Notes under the pieces: generated by a model
The model's input: only the letters and a program-made list of their open reading frames with translations
Databases searched by the model: none
Told to the model about the DNA's origin: nothing
Made by a program: the position numbers and the translations under genes
From: Sphaerisporangium melleum
GTDB taxonomy: Bacteria > Actinomycetota > Actinomycetes > Streptosporangiales > Streptosporangiaceae
NCBI RefSeq assembly: GCF_014646695.1
Contig: NZ_BMNT01000001.1
Coordinates: 179,308 to 243,307 of the forward strand
Direction of reading: 5' to 3'
DNA: 64,000 nucleotides
Part shown: in pieces, positions 35,718-44,778 of the stretch
Numbering within the stretch: position 1 is the first letter of the stretch
How the letters are laid out: the number at the start of each line of letters is the position of its first letter

Positions 35718-35801
35718 AGGTCACCTTTCCCGCGTGCGGAACGTCAGGGGGGTGACCGACCGACCCGCAGAGATCCTACCGAGGAACGAGGAGCCGACGC
35801 C

Positions 35802-36104
35802 GTGCCCCTGCAGATCGTCCGCTTCACCACCCCCCCTGACCTGGCAGGCGATGTCGAACACGGCATCGCGGAGCTGTTCGGCGCCGTCCACGCCGCCCGG
35901 CCGGCCGGACTGCGCTACCTGGCCGCGCGGCTGACCGACCGGCCGGAGTTCCTGCTGCTGCTCGGCCTGCCCGACGGCACGCCCACCCCCTTGCCGGAGA
36001 TCCCGCAGACCACCGCATTCCGGGCGCGGATGGCCGGATGGGCGGACGCCGATCCCGCGCCGCGCCCGCTGACCGTGCTCGGCGACTACCGGATGCTCGG
36101 CTGA
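35802..36104 (+). CDS. Small hypothetical protein, possibly dimeric alpha/beta barrel
   Basis: The 100-residue frame starts at GTG 35802 behind GAGGAG (VPLQIVRFTTPPDLAGDVE). The strand-helix pattern, with LRYLAARLTDRPEFLLLLGL in the middle, and the small size suggest a ferredoxin-like or antibiotic-monooxygenase-type fold, but no motif proves it. It is followed after 17 bases by the DoxX-like gene and is divergent from the SigJ-like gene, so the two small genes may form the sigma factor's target operon. Confidence 0.7.
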   Translation: MPLQIVRFTTPPDLAGDVEHGIAELFGAVHAARPAGLRYLAARLTDRPEFLLLLGLPDGTPTPLPEIPQTTAFRARMAGWADADPAPRPLTVLGDYRMLG

Positions 36105-36121
36105 GCGGAGGGACGCGACAC

Positions 36122-36478
36122 ATGCGCGCCGCTCATCTGCTGGTGACCGTCCTGACGATCGTGGTCAACGCGGGGATCGCCGTGGCCGACTTCGCGCGGG
36201 CGCGGTTCGTCCTCGCGAACTCGGCCGAGGTGGGCGTCCCGCCCGGCCTGCTGCCGCTGCTGGGCGCGCTCAAGGCGGCCGGGGCCGCCGGGCTGCTGCT
36301 CGGCCTGCTCGGCGTTCCGCTCATCGGCGACGCCGCCGCGGCCGGCCTCGTCCTGTTCTTCGCCGGCGCGGTCGCCGTCCACGTCCGGGCCCGCGTGTTC
36401 CATAACCTCGCCTTCCCCGCCGCCTATCTCCTCCTGGCCACCGCCTCCCTGACCCTGAGCCTCACCGCGCCGGCGTAG
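36122..36478 (+). CDS. DoxX-like small membrane protein
   Basis: The 118-residue protein has four predicted membrane helices (LLVTVLTIVVNAGIAVADF, PPGLLPLLGALKAAGAAGL, IGDAAAAGLVLFFAGAVAV, FPAAYLLLATASLTLSLTA), the size and pattern of the DoxX/DoxD-like family. In mycobacteria DoxX-type proteins take part in membrane oxidoreductase complexes handling thiol stress. It sits 17 bases after the 100-residue gene and close to the SigJ-like gene, a frequent pairing. ATG 36122 is supported by GGAGGGACG upstream. Confidence 0.8.
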   Translation: MRAAHLLVTVLTIVVNAGIAVADFARARFVLANSAEVGVPPGLLPLLGALKAAGAAGLLLGLLGVPLIGDAAAAGLVLFFAGAVAVHVRARVFHNLAFPAAYLLLATASLTLSLTAPA

Positions 36479-36762
36479 CACCCGGATCACCACGCGCCGG
36501 GCCGGGAACGCGAGACGAATCGTGCCGGCGGGCGGCGCGATTCGTGGCTGTAAGGGGGGCGTGTCGTCATCCGCGCCCCCTCCTGTGCCGGTGGCGGCGT
36601 TCGGCGCCCCTTCCCGGGAGTAACGCGTTTCCGGCCGGCCACGAACACATACCGATGCGTAACTCTAAAAGCCCGATCCGGAAATCGACCCTGATCGCGC
36701 GGACCAAGGTCGTTAAAGTGGGCGTCAGCACTCACCATCGCGCCGACGCGAGGGGAACCGGC

Positions 36763-37284
36763 ATGCGGCGTACGGACGAGACACTGCAGATCCCCGAACT
36801 GGCCCGGCAGGTCGTCGGCCTGGTCGCGCCGGAGGAGCTCCCCCTTTTCGAGCCCACCTGCCAGGCCTACTTCTCCTCCGGCCGGAAAGCGAGATCGGGT
36901 CGGCGCCGATTGACGGAACTCGAATTCGACGGCCAGGAGATCATCCCGCTCGTCACCACCGCCGCGCTCGGTGCGACCATCGCGGTGGCCGATTTCCTGG
37001 CGTCGCGCTTCTACGAGACCGCCTTCGAGGAGAGCGGCGGGGACGCCTGGATCCGCCGCGTGGTGCGCCGGGTTCTCGGCTTCTTCCGCCGATCGCGCCG
37101 CCGTCCCGCCATGCGGAGCCTCCCCGTGCCACCGTCCTTCTCTTCCCAGCAGCTCGCCGAGGTTCGTGAGGTCGCCGCACGCACGGCGGCCGCTCTCGAC
37201 ATGCCGCCGGAGAAGGCGGCGTTGATCGCCGACACGATCGTCGGCCGGCTGACGAGCTCCGGCCCGAGCAGCCCGGATGAGTGA
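36763..37284 (+). CDS. Hypothetical protein coupled to an M48 protease
   Basis: The 173-residue protein starts at ATG 36763 after AGGGG. It has one moderately hydrophobic segment (IIPLVTTAALGATIAVADFLA), then an Arg-rich linker (RRVLGFFRRSRRRP) and a helical C-terminus (QQLAEVREVAARTAAALDM). I do not recognise a family. Its stop overlaps the start of the M48 protease gene by 8 bases, so the two are translated together. It could be an adaptor, inhibitor or substrate of the protease. Confidence 0.75.
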   Translation: MRRTDETLQIPELARQVVGLVAPEELPLFEPTCQAYFSSGRKARSGRRRLTELEFDGQEIIPLVTTAALGATIAVADFLASRFYETAFEESGGDAWIRRVVRRVLGFFRRSRRRPAMRSLPVPPSFSSQQLAEVREVAARTAAALDMPPEKAALIADTIVGRLTSSGPSSPDE

Positions 37285-39526
37285 GGCGGGCGGACGAGAG
37301 TCCCTCAGGCCGAATCCCTTCGTCCTGGGGGCCGACACCTGGTATCGGTTCGGATTGCTCGTCGCGGCCGTCATCGGGGTATCACCTCTGCTGACCGCGC
37401 CGCGCGGATACCTATACGTCCCAGGGGCGCTGGAGAGCAGAAACGACGAGCAGGCATGCCTCCAGCGACTCCTGCGCGAGATGCCGGATATGACGGGCAG
37501 GTCGCCGGAGGACCGGTTCGACACCATGAGCCGGCACGTACTGGAAACCTGCGCGCCGCACGTCTCGATCGGCATGGGCGTCTACACGATCGCCATGATC
37601 GCGGCGGTGCTCGTCCTCGCGCTGGCGATCTACTGGTGGCTGCCACGCCGGCTGGTCCGTCGCAGGCGCCTGACCGCCCTGCCTCCCCCGCAGACGCTCC
37701 CCGACGTGCACCGGGAGATCCAGGAGTTACAACGCCTGACCGGTGTCGGCGACGTCGGGTTCCTGCTCGATCCCCTCGACCGCCGCGTGACCGGCCTCGC
37801 CTTCGGCCGCGTGGGACGCCGCCGCGTCGTGCTCTCTCATGGGTTGGTCCGCACCGCGACGACCGACCCGGAACGGTTCCGCGCGGTGATGCTGCACGAG
37901 CTCGCGCACATCCGCAACGGGGACATCGACCCGACCTACCTGACGATCGCGGTATGGCGGGCCTGGCTGATCCTCGTCCTCGCACCCGCGTTCCTCAACG
38001 TGATCATCAACCAGATGGGCGGGGTGTTCTGGCGCCTGGTGGTCACCGCGCTGCTCGTCCGCATGGTGCGCGACGCGACGTTGCGCTCACGCGAGCACTA
38101 TGCCGACGCCCGTGCCGCGCAGTGGAGCACGACCGAGCTGTTGCACCGAGCGCTCGGCGACGGCGGCCGCCCGCTGCCCCGGCGGTTCGCCCGGCGCTGG
38201 GGGTGGGGCTGGGGCACCCATCCGGAGTCGGCGAGCCGCCGGTCGGCGCTGGCCGATCCCGGCTGGGTGACCTCCATCGGTTTCGGCGACGGGCTGGCGC
38301 TGGGCACCACCACCGTCTACTCACTGAGCTCGCTCACGCTCATCGCCGGCTGGCTCCTCGCCGACCCGCCCGGCACGGCGGTGCACCTGCTGCCCTTCAC
38401 GGCACTGCTCTCCTGCGCGCTGACCTTCGGAATCTTCCGGGTCGTTCTGGCGGCGCGGCTCACCGGCCGGCGCGTGAACCTGGACCGGCTCGGGATCGGC
38501 CTGGGAACGGGCTTCGTGCTCGGCACCTTCATCACTCCCCGCTTCGGGTTGCTGCCGAGTGACGTCCCGATCTCGGGCGCGGAGGGGATGCCGTCCATGC
38601 CGGCGTACCTATGGCTGGCGTGGGCCGGCCTGATGGTGGCCGGTGGCGTGCTGTCGGTGCGGTGGATCACGGAGCTGCTGGCCACGTGGCTGCCCTACGC
38701 CGCGAGCCGCCGCTCGCCCCTGCGCATGGTGCTCGGCTGCACGGTGGTGACCACCGCGGTGCTCACCATCTGGCTGGCGTTCGGCGTCGGCCTGCCGTCA
38801 CTGGCGAACATGGCGGCGCACATGATCTTCCCGGACGCTCCTCAGGAGCTGGTCTTCCTCGGGGTGCTGATCATCGCTCCCGTCCTGGAGCCACTCAGCA
38901 CGATGACTCTGGTGGTCCTGCTGTGGGCCGCACCGCTCGCGGCCACGATGAAGTGGGTACGTGCCGGCCCCGCCCGCGCGTGGGTGTCCCTGCCTCCTCC
39001 GCCGGACGGCACCCGGCTCTCCGCCCCGCCGGCCGCGCCCGCCCGGGCGGTGTCCGCCGCGCTCATCGCCGTCTCCTACGTGGCCGTCAGATCCCTGATC
39101 GCCTATCCGCTCATCCTCCTGGGAGCCGTGCTCCTGCAGCCTCCCCGGGCCTTCGCCGGGTTCCTCGCGCTGTCCGGGGGGTTCGCCGGGATCGGGGCGC
39201 AGATCCTCGCCGTGGTGCTGGCGCTCACCCTCACCCGATCCCTGCGCCTGCCGCACGCCATGCTGGCCGCGACCCTCGCCTACCTGCCGGCGACGGTCGC
39301 GGCGACCCTCGCCCTGAGCCTCGCGTCGTGCGCGACCACCTGTCAGTCGCCTCTGGCCCAGATGCGCATCACCGTCTCCCGGCTCTTCTACCTTCCGGGC
39401 CTGGCCCTGTCCTTGCTGGTCGCCGCCCTGCTCATCGTCGCCGTACCCCGGTGGCGAAGACCGGGCGGCGACCGACCCGCGCCTCGACCGGCCCGTTCGT
39501 GGCGCCGCCAAGGGCATTACCGGTGA
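37277..39526 (+). CDS. Multi-pass membrane M48-family metalloprotease
   Basis: The 749-residue protein has two N-terminal membrane helices, then the M48 catalytic domain with zinc motif HELAH (207-211) and the third ligand in REHYADA (near 272). The remaining 430 residues are mostly membrane helices, perhaps nine (SLTLIAGWLLAD onward to ALSLLVAALLIVAVP). HtpX-type M48 proteases have about 300 residues, so this long polytopic extension is unusual and seen in some actinobacterial members. It probably degrades or processes membrane proteins. The start is inside the preceding gene's end. Confidence 0.9.
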   Translation: MSEAGGRESLRPNPFVLGADTWYRFGLLVAAVIGVSPLLTAPRGYLYVPGALESRNDEQACLQRLLREMPDMTGRSPEDRFDTMSRHVLETCAPHVSIGMGVYTIAMIAAVLVLALAIYWWLPRRLVRRRRLTALPPPQTLPDVHREIQELQRLTGVGDVGFLLDPLDRRVTGLAFGRVGRRRVVLSHGLVRTATTDPERFRAVMLHELAHIRNGDIDPTYLTIAVWRAWLILVLAPAFLNVIINQMGGVFWRLVVTALLVRMVRDATLRSREHYADARAAQWSTTELLHRALGDGGRPLPRRFARRWGWGWGTHPESASRRSALADPGWVTSIGFGDGLALGTTTVYSLSSLTLIAGWLLADPPGTAVHLLPFTALLSCALTFGIFRVVLAARLTGRRVNLDRLGIGLGTGFVLGTFITPRFGLLPSDVPISGAEGMPSMPAYLWLAWAGLMVAGGVLSVRWITELLATWLPYAASRRSPLRMVLGCTVVTTAVLTIWLAFGVGLPSLANMAAHMIFPDAPQELVFLGVLIIAPVLEPLSTMTLVVLLWAAPLAATMKWVRAGPARAWVSLPPPPDGTRLSAPPAAPARAVSAALIAVSYVAVRSLIAYPLILLGAVLLQPPRAFAGFLALSGGFAGIGAQILAVVLALTLTRSLRLPHAMLAATLAYLPATVAATLALSLASCATTCQSPLAQMRITVSRLFYLPGLALSLLVAALLIVAVPRWRRPGGDRPAPRPARSWRRQGHYR

Positions 39527-39730
39527 ACGATCGGGGGCGCACGGCCGAACCTGGGCGGATCGGGGCGAGTCCGGTGCCGTTTGTCACTACGATCTTCCAG
39601 CGTGAGCCTGACGGGCCGGGGCCCGCCGGAGCGCCGGTCGAGGTGGCCGTTTCGCCTCCTCGACCCTTCCGCTGCCGGATCCCGCGCCCCGAGGGCGGGC
39701 GATGACCGGCAATGGGCGATGGGATGAACC

Positions 39731-40594
39731 GTGAGTGAGTACCAGCACTACGAATTCGTGGCGCTCGACCGTCCGCTGAGCCAGGCCGAGCAGGCCGAGG
39801 TCCGCTCGCTGTCCTCCCGGGCCGAGATCACCGCGACCGCCTTCACCGGCACCTACGAAGACGGTGACTTCCGCGGGGACCCTGCGTGGATGATGGAGCG
39901 CTTCTACGACGCCCACGTGCACCTCACCGGCTCGGGGATCGACCGGTTGATGCTGCGGCTGCCCACCTCGCTGCTCGACGCGTCCACCGTCGACCCCTAC
40001 CTGTGCGCCGACAAGGTCGAGGCGTGGGAGGCGAAGGACCACCTCGTCCTCGACCTCTTCGACGACGAGGAGCCCGGCGACGCCGGCCCCGCCCCCGAGG
40101 AGGTGCTGCCGGCACTGGTGGGTGTCCGCGCCGAGCTGGCCTCGGGCGACCTGCGGCCGCTGTACCTCGCCTGGCTGGCCGCGATCGGCACCTGGGAGCG
40201 GGACGAGGACGCCTTCGACGAGGACTTCGAGGACGAGGCCGAGCCGCCCGTCCCCGCCGGCCTGGGTTCGCTGACCGCCGCCCAGCGGGCGCTCGCCGGC
40301 TTCCTCCGGCTCGACGCCGACCTGCTGGCGACGGCGGCGGCGAACAGCCCTGACCGGCCCACCGTCAGCACCGATCCGGAGCGGCTGGCCCGCTGGGTGG
40401 CGGAGCTCGGCGAGCAGGAGCGCGACGCCCTGCTGGTGCGCGTCGCACAAGGGGAGGCGGGCCAGGTGCACCTGGAGCTGCTGCGCCGGTTCCGTACCGA
40501 GACCGGGGCCGGCGCGGAGGCGGGCGGGACGGGTGACGCCGCCCCGCGCACGGTGGCCGAGTTGCTGGACGCCGCCGCGGCCCGCCGCCAGTAG
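39731..40594 (+). CDS. Uncharacterised actinobacterial protein (SEYQ-YEF family)
   Basis: The 287-residue acidic protein starts at GTG 39731 (MSEYQHYEFVALDRPLSQAE). I recall an uncharacterised bacterial family beginning with this signature, followed by LSSRAEITATAF and DGDFRGDPAWMMERFYDAHVH; it is often encoded near SWIM zinc-finger proteins, though none is present here. An Asp/Glu-rich stretch (ERDEDAFDEDFEDEAE) lies in the middle. No catalytic motif is visible. The gene stands alone between the protease and the beta-lactamase-like lipoprotein. Confidence 0.75.
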   Translation: MSEYQHYEFVALDRPLSQAEQAEVRSLSSRAEITATAFTGTYEDGDFRGDPAWMMERFYDAHVHLTGSGIDRLMLRLPTSLLDASTVDPYLCADKVEAWEAKDHLVLDLFDDEEPGDAGPAPEEVLPALVGVRAELASGDLRPLYLAWLAAIGTWERDEDAFDEDFEDEAEPPVPAGLGSLTAAQRALAGFLRLDADLLATAAANSPDRPTVSTDPERLARWVAELGEQERDALLVRVAQGEAGQVHLELLRRFRTETGAGAEAGGTGDAAPRTVAELLDAAAARRQ

Positions 40595-40666
40595 CGCGGA
40601 GGGTGCCGGTCGGCCCCGGAGGCTCGTTCACATCAGGTTCGCAGGGGGCTTCGTACGGTCGCTCCC

Positions 40667-42502
40667 ATGAACAAGCGATGTGCAGGACTGCCGGCCGTCA
40701 CGTTGGTGGCGGTGGTGGTGCAGTCCGCGTGCCAGGCCCCGCCGAGCGCCACGCCTGATCGGGCTCCCGCGTCGCGCACGGCGGTGGCCGTGGACGCTGC
40801 CGCGTGTGACCGCAGGCTCGGCGCGGGCTTCGACGCGTGGGCGAAGGCCGGATTCAGCGGTTCGGTCGCCATCTCGACCGGCGGGAGGTTCGGCTGCCTG
40901 GCCGCCTATGGGTGGGCCGACCAGGAGGCCGGGCGGCGCAACACGCCGGGCACGGTGTTCGGCATCGGGTCGGTCACCAAGGCGTTCACCGCCGCCTCGG
41001 TGTTCGGCCTGGTCGACGCCGGGAAGCTGTCGCTGGACGACCGGGCCGGCGAGATCCTCCCGGGGTTGCGGGGACCGTCCGCCGGGGTGACCGTCCGGCA
41101 GCTCCTGCTGCACACCAGCGGGCTCAACGGCTCGCACGGCGCGGACTACCGGCCGCTCGGCCGGGCCGCCGCGCTGGCGGCGATCGACCGGCTGAAACCC
41201 GCCTTCCGGCCGGGCACGGGATATGTGTACTCCAACGCCGGATACACCCTACTGGCGCTCATCGTCGACAAGGTCTCGGGCACCGGATACCGGAAGTACA
41301 CCATGGCGAAGACCCTGCGACTGCCCGGGGGCGCGGTCGCGGGCGGATTCTGGAACGGCGAACCGGCGGCGCCCGGCCCGCGCGCCATCGGCTACCTCGA
41401 CGGCGGCGAGACCGGCGAGCGGGGCGGCTTCGCCGGCCCGCACTGGGCGCTCGACGGCAACGGCGGCCTGGCCATGACGACCCGTGATCTCGCGACCTGG
41501 ACGTACGCCCTGTTCACCGGCCGCGTCGTGTCGCCCGCCTCGGCGAAGGCCATCGGCACACCGGGGTACGAGCGAGACGACGGGACGGCGGAGACGCCCG
41601 GATGGGTGTTCTACGACAGGTCGAGGTTCGGCACCCCGGTCCTCGCCACGGCGGGTGGCGGCGGTGACGCCGGGCACAACGCGATCGTCGCCTGGCTCCC
41701 CGAGCGGCGGCAGGTGATCGCGATGGCGTCGAACACGCCGAAGGTCAGCGCCGAGCGGCTGCTGCAGGCCGTCGGCCCGGCCCTGGTCTCCGGCGCCCCG
41801 CTGCCGGTGCCCTCCGCTGCGGCGGCGGGCGGCGACCGGTCCCGCGCGGCGGATATCGTCGGAACGTACGGGCTGGACACGGGGGGCGGGTTCGAGGTGA
41901 GCACGACCGGCGGCCGGCTCGCGATCTCGGCGAACGGCGCGGACGCCGTCGCGGCGCTGTTCCCCCCGCGCGGCGTGCCCGCCGATGAGCTGCGGGCGAA
42001 CGAGCAGCGGGTGCTGGCGCTGCTCGGCGGGCAGACCGGCGAAGGGCGGCGGGAACGGGCGGGCGTCGAGCGGGCGTTCGGCCCGATCAGCGGGTACACG
42101 CTCACGGGGACGGCCGTCATCGGCGGTGACGTGCGCACCTACGTCGCCATCACCGCGCGCAAGGGTGTGCTCGCCGGCTGGTACTCGGTGAACGAGGAGG
42201 GGGGCATCCGGGCGGCCCAGCTCCCGGCCGGGCCTCCGTCGCTGCCGCTCGTCGCGTCCGGCGACCGCCGCTACCGGCCGGACGATCCGACCGGCACCGG
42301 GCCGGAGGTGACGGTGGACTTCGGCCGGGACGACCTGACCATCTCCGGTCCGGCCGGTGTCACGACCGCCACCCGCGCCGTGGTCACGACCCTTCGCCCG
42401 GCCACCCCGCGGTCGGGCGCCACGGGCACCGGCACGGGGGCCCGGCCCGCCGATGCGGCGAGGGCCGCCGCGGCCGGGGACGCGTCCCGGCCGGCCGGAT
42501 GA
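40667..42502 (+). CDS. Lipoprotein serine hydrolase, beta-lactamase fold with C-terminal extension
   Basis: The 611-residue protein has a lipoprotein signal (VVVQSAC). The serine beta-lactamase-fold domain has SVTK (Ser102, Lys105) and YSN (188-190). The third box is atypical: GGGGDAGHN replaces the usual HxG/KTG. After about residue 390 a beta-rich extension follows, then an Ala/Arg/Gly-rich end. A D-Ala-D-Ala peptidase or esterase role outside the membrane is likely, not antibiotic resistance as such. The response regulator gene follows after 22 bases, so the three genes to 44335 are probably one operon. Confidence 0.88.
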   Translation: MNKRCAGLPAVTLVAVVVQSACQAPPSATPDRAPASRTAVAVDAAACDRRLGAGFDAWAKAGFSGSVAISTGGRFGCLAAYGWADQEAGRRNTPGTVFGIGSVTKAFTAASVFGLVDAGKLSLDDRAGEILPGLRGPSAGVTVRQLLLHTSGLNGSHGADYRPLGRAAALAAIDRLKPAFRPGTGYVYSNAGYTLLALIVDKVSGTGYRKYTMAKTLRLPGGAVAGGFWNGEPAAPGPRAIGYLDGGETGERGGFAGPHWALDGNGGLAMTTRDLATWTYALFTGRVVSPASAKAIGTPGYERDDGTAETPGWVFYDRSRFGTPVLATAGGGGDAGHNAIVAWLPERRQVIAMASNTPKVSAERLLQAVGPALVSGAPLPVPSAAAAGGDRSRAADIVGTYGLDTGGGFEVSTTGGRLAISANGADAVAALFPPRGVPADELRANEQRVLALLGGQTGEGRRERAGVERAFGPISGYTLTGTAVIGGDVRTYVAITARKGVLAGWYSVNEEGGIRAAQLPAGPPSLPLVASGDRRYRPDDPTGTGPEVTVDFGRDDLTISGPAGVTTATRAVVTTLRPATPRSGATGTGTGARPADAARAAAAGDASRPAG

Positions 42503-42524
42503 CCTCTCTGGGACGGAACCGCGA

Positions 42525-43241
42525 ATGCGCATCCTGCTGCTGGAAGACGACGCCGACCTGGCCGAGGTCGTCGCGCTCGGCCTGCGCAACGAGTCGTACG
42601 CCGTCGATGTCGCCCGCACCTGCGACGGCGCCGAGGAGGCGCTCCGCACGACGGAGTACGACGTGGCCTGCCTGGATCTCGGCCTGCCCGACGGTGACGG
42701 GCTGGACCTGCTGCGCCGCCTGGCCGGCGACGCCGGCCTGCGCCGGCCGGGGCGCCTGCTCGTCCTGACCGCCCGCGACGCCGTGGCCGACCGGGTCGCC
42801 GGGCTCGACGCCGGGGCGGACGACTACCTGACCAAGCCCTTCCACTTCGACGAGCTGCTCGCGCGGCTGCGCGCCCTGGCGCGGCGCGGCGACCAGCACG
42901 GGTCGATCGTGCGAGTGGGCGAGCTGACGCTCGATCTCACCGCGCACCGGGCGTGGCGGTCCGGCGCCGAGCTGTTCCTCACCGCGCGGGAGTTCTCCCT
43001 GCTGCGCTACTTCATGCACCACCCGGGGCGGGTGCTGTCGGCGGAGGACCTGCTCGAACACGTGTGGGACGCCAACGCCGACCCGTTCACCTCCTCGGTA
43101 CGGGTGATCCTGAGCCGGCTGCGCAGGAAGCTCGGCGAGCCGGCACCCATCGTGACCATCACCGGCGCCGGCTACCGCCTGACCGACGCGACCGGACGAT
43201 CGACGCCCGCTATGTCGCGACCTGCGGAGGGACCGCGTTGA
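42525..43241 (+). CDS. OmpR/PhoB-family response regulator
   Basis: The 238-residue protein has a receiver domain (1-120) with the acidic pocket EDDAD near residues 7-11, phosphoacceptor Asp in CLDLGLPDGDG and the Lys in LTKPF. An OmpR-type winged helix follows (FLTAREFSLLRYFMHHPGRV and RVILSRLRRKLGEP). ATG 42525 was chosen over upstream open frame because the receiver begins MRILLLEDD. Its TGA overlaps the TTG start of the histidine kinase gene. Confidence 0.94.
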   Translation: MRILLLEDDADLAEVVALGLRNESYAVDVARTCDGAEEALRTTEYDVACLDLGLPDGDGLDLLRRLAGDAGLRRPGRLLVLTARDAVADRVAGLDAGADDYLTKPFHFDELLARLRALARRGDQHGSIVRVGELTLDLTAHRAWRSGAELFLTAREFSLLRYFMHHPGRVLSAEDLLEHVWDANADPFTSSVRVILSRLRRKLGEPAPIVTITGAGYRLTDATGRSTPAMSRPAEGPR

Positions 43242-44335
43242 GCGAGGCCCGCCCGGCCAGGGCGCCGGACGCCCGTACGCGGAGTCCGTGGCGGTCGCTG
43301 CGGGTGCGGCTCGCCGCGCTCGGGTTCCTCGCGATCTACGTCCCGGCCCTGCTGCTGTTCGGGGTGCTCCTACTGACCGACCACGACACCTCCGCGAACG
43401 CGATCAACGGGGCCGAGACGGTCATGAGCACGTCCGCGCACCGGTCCCCGTGGATCACCTGGACGATCCTCGCGCTCGCCCCGGCCGCCGCCGCCCTGGC
43501 CTGGTGGTGGGCGGGCCGGGCGGTGCGCCCGATCGAGCGCGTGCGCGAGGTCGCCGAGGACATCGAGGCGACCGACCTCGGCCTGCGCATCGGTCTCGAC
43601 CGTGGCCCGGCCGAGATCGTGTCGCTCGCGGCGAGTTTCGACGCCATGCTCGACCGGCTGCAGCACGCCGCCGAGACGCAGCGGCGGCTCGTCGAGGAGA
43701 CCAGCCACGAGCTGCGCACACCGCTGTCGGTGCTGGTCACCAACACCGAGGTGCTGCTCGCCCACCCGTCTCCCACCGTCGAGGTGTACCGGCAAGGGCT
43801 CGACCGGTCCAGGAGGGCGATCGCCCGGCTGGAGGCGACGATCGACGAGCTGCTCGTCGAGGCCCGCGCACGGGCCCGGGTCATCGAGCGGCACCCGGCG
43901 GACCTGGCGGCCATCGTGCGGGACGTGCTGGACGAGGCGCGGGTGCCGGCGGCGGCGAAGGACATCCGCCTCCAGGTCACCGGGCCGCCGTCCGTCGCAT
44001 GCGCGGTGGACCGGCCCACGGTGCGCCGGGCGGTGGCGAACCTGGTGGACAACGCGATCCGGTACGCGCCCGCCGGCACGGTGGTCGAGGTGGACGTGGG
44101 CCGTACCGAGTCGGCGGCCGTGGTCACGGTCACCGACCACGGACCCGGCATCCCCGCCGCCCAGCAGGAGCGGATCTTCCAGCGTTTCTGGCGCGGCCGC
44201 CCCGACACCCCGGGCACCGGCCTCGGGTTGCCCATCGCCCTGCAGATCGCCAGGGCGCACGGCGGCGCGCTCACCGTCCGCTCCCCCGGCCCCGCAGGGG
44301 ACGGGTCCGCCTTCCGGCTGACCCTCCATCCCTGA
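43238..44335 (+). CDS. Two-component sensor histidine kinase
   Basis: The 365-residue protein starts at TTG 43238, overlapping the regulator stop (TTGA) with GGAGGG upstream. It has two membrane helices (GFLAIYVPALLLFGVLLL and ITWTILALAPAAAALAW) around a short external loop of about 30 residues. A HAMP segment, the H-box (ETSHELRTPLSV) and the ATPase domain (NLVDNAI, DHGPGIP, GTGLGLPIA) follow. With so small an external part it probably senses the membrane or a partner, perhaps the co-transcribed lipoprotein hydrolase. Confidence 0.93.
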   Translation: MSEARPARAPDARTRSPWRSLRVRLAALGFLAIYVPALLLFGVLLLTDHDTSANAINGAETVMSTSAHRSPWITWTILALAPAAAALAWWWAGRAVRPIERVREVAEDIEATDLGLRIGLDRGPAEIVSLAASFDAMLDRLQHAAETQRRLVEETSHELRTPLSVLVTNTEVLLAHPSPTVEVYRQGLDRSRRAIARLEATIDELLVEARARARVIERHPADLAAIVRDVLDEARVPAAAKDIRLQVTGPPSVACAVDRPTVRRAVANLVDNAIRYAPAGTVVEVDVGRTESAAVVTVTDHGPGIPAAQQERIFQRFWRGRPDTPGTGLGLPIALQIARAHGGALTVRSPGPAGDGSAFRLTLHP

Positions 44336-44778
44336 CCGGGACGGCGGAGGCGGACGGCCCGGTCGGCGCACCAGGGGCCACCGCGGGCAGGACCGGCCGC
44401 TCTTTGTGTCCATTTTGTGTGAAAGTTTCAGGTTCTCCTCACCGCCCCTCGTCGCTGACCTGCCCGGACGCGGCTGCCGCCAGAGCGGCCGTTGGATCGG
44501 GGCCCCCGCGCGGCGCATGCTCACTGACGGACGGCGCTCAGGCCGTCCCGCTCGGGGGAGTCGACGCGAGAGGCACAGGCCCTGTACGGGGAGCCCGCTT
44601 CTGTGGCCTGATGGCCGATGGCGTACCGGCACCGCCCGGGAAGACGACCGGCACGCCGCCAACGCGGCGTACGGCACCTGCTCCATCTCGTCGGGTACCG
44701 GCCGACGGACTTGCTCCTGACCTGCATGCCGCGGGCGGGCCGTCCGAGGTCCCGTCCGCCCGACCAGGAAGGTGTCCC
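44336..44778. other. 443-bp intergenic region upstream of the CBM2 gene
   Basis: No gene is recognisable. A short A+T-rich patch at 44402-44430 contains the palindrome TGAAA-G-TTTCA (44420-44430). GAAANTTTC elements are known upstream of streptomycete xylanase-type genes, so this may be a carbohydrate-responsive operator, although it is about 350 bases from the start codon. Confidence 0.35.

Noticed and set aside
40667-42502. Antibiotic-resistance beta-lactamase
   Set aside because: The SxxK and YSN motifs are shared with peptidases and esterases, the third box is atypical, and there is a long extension not found in class C beta-lactamases.
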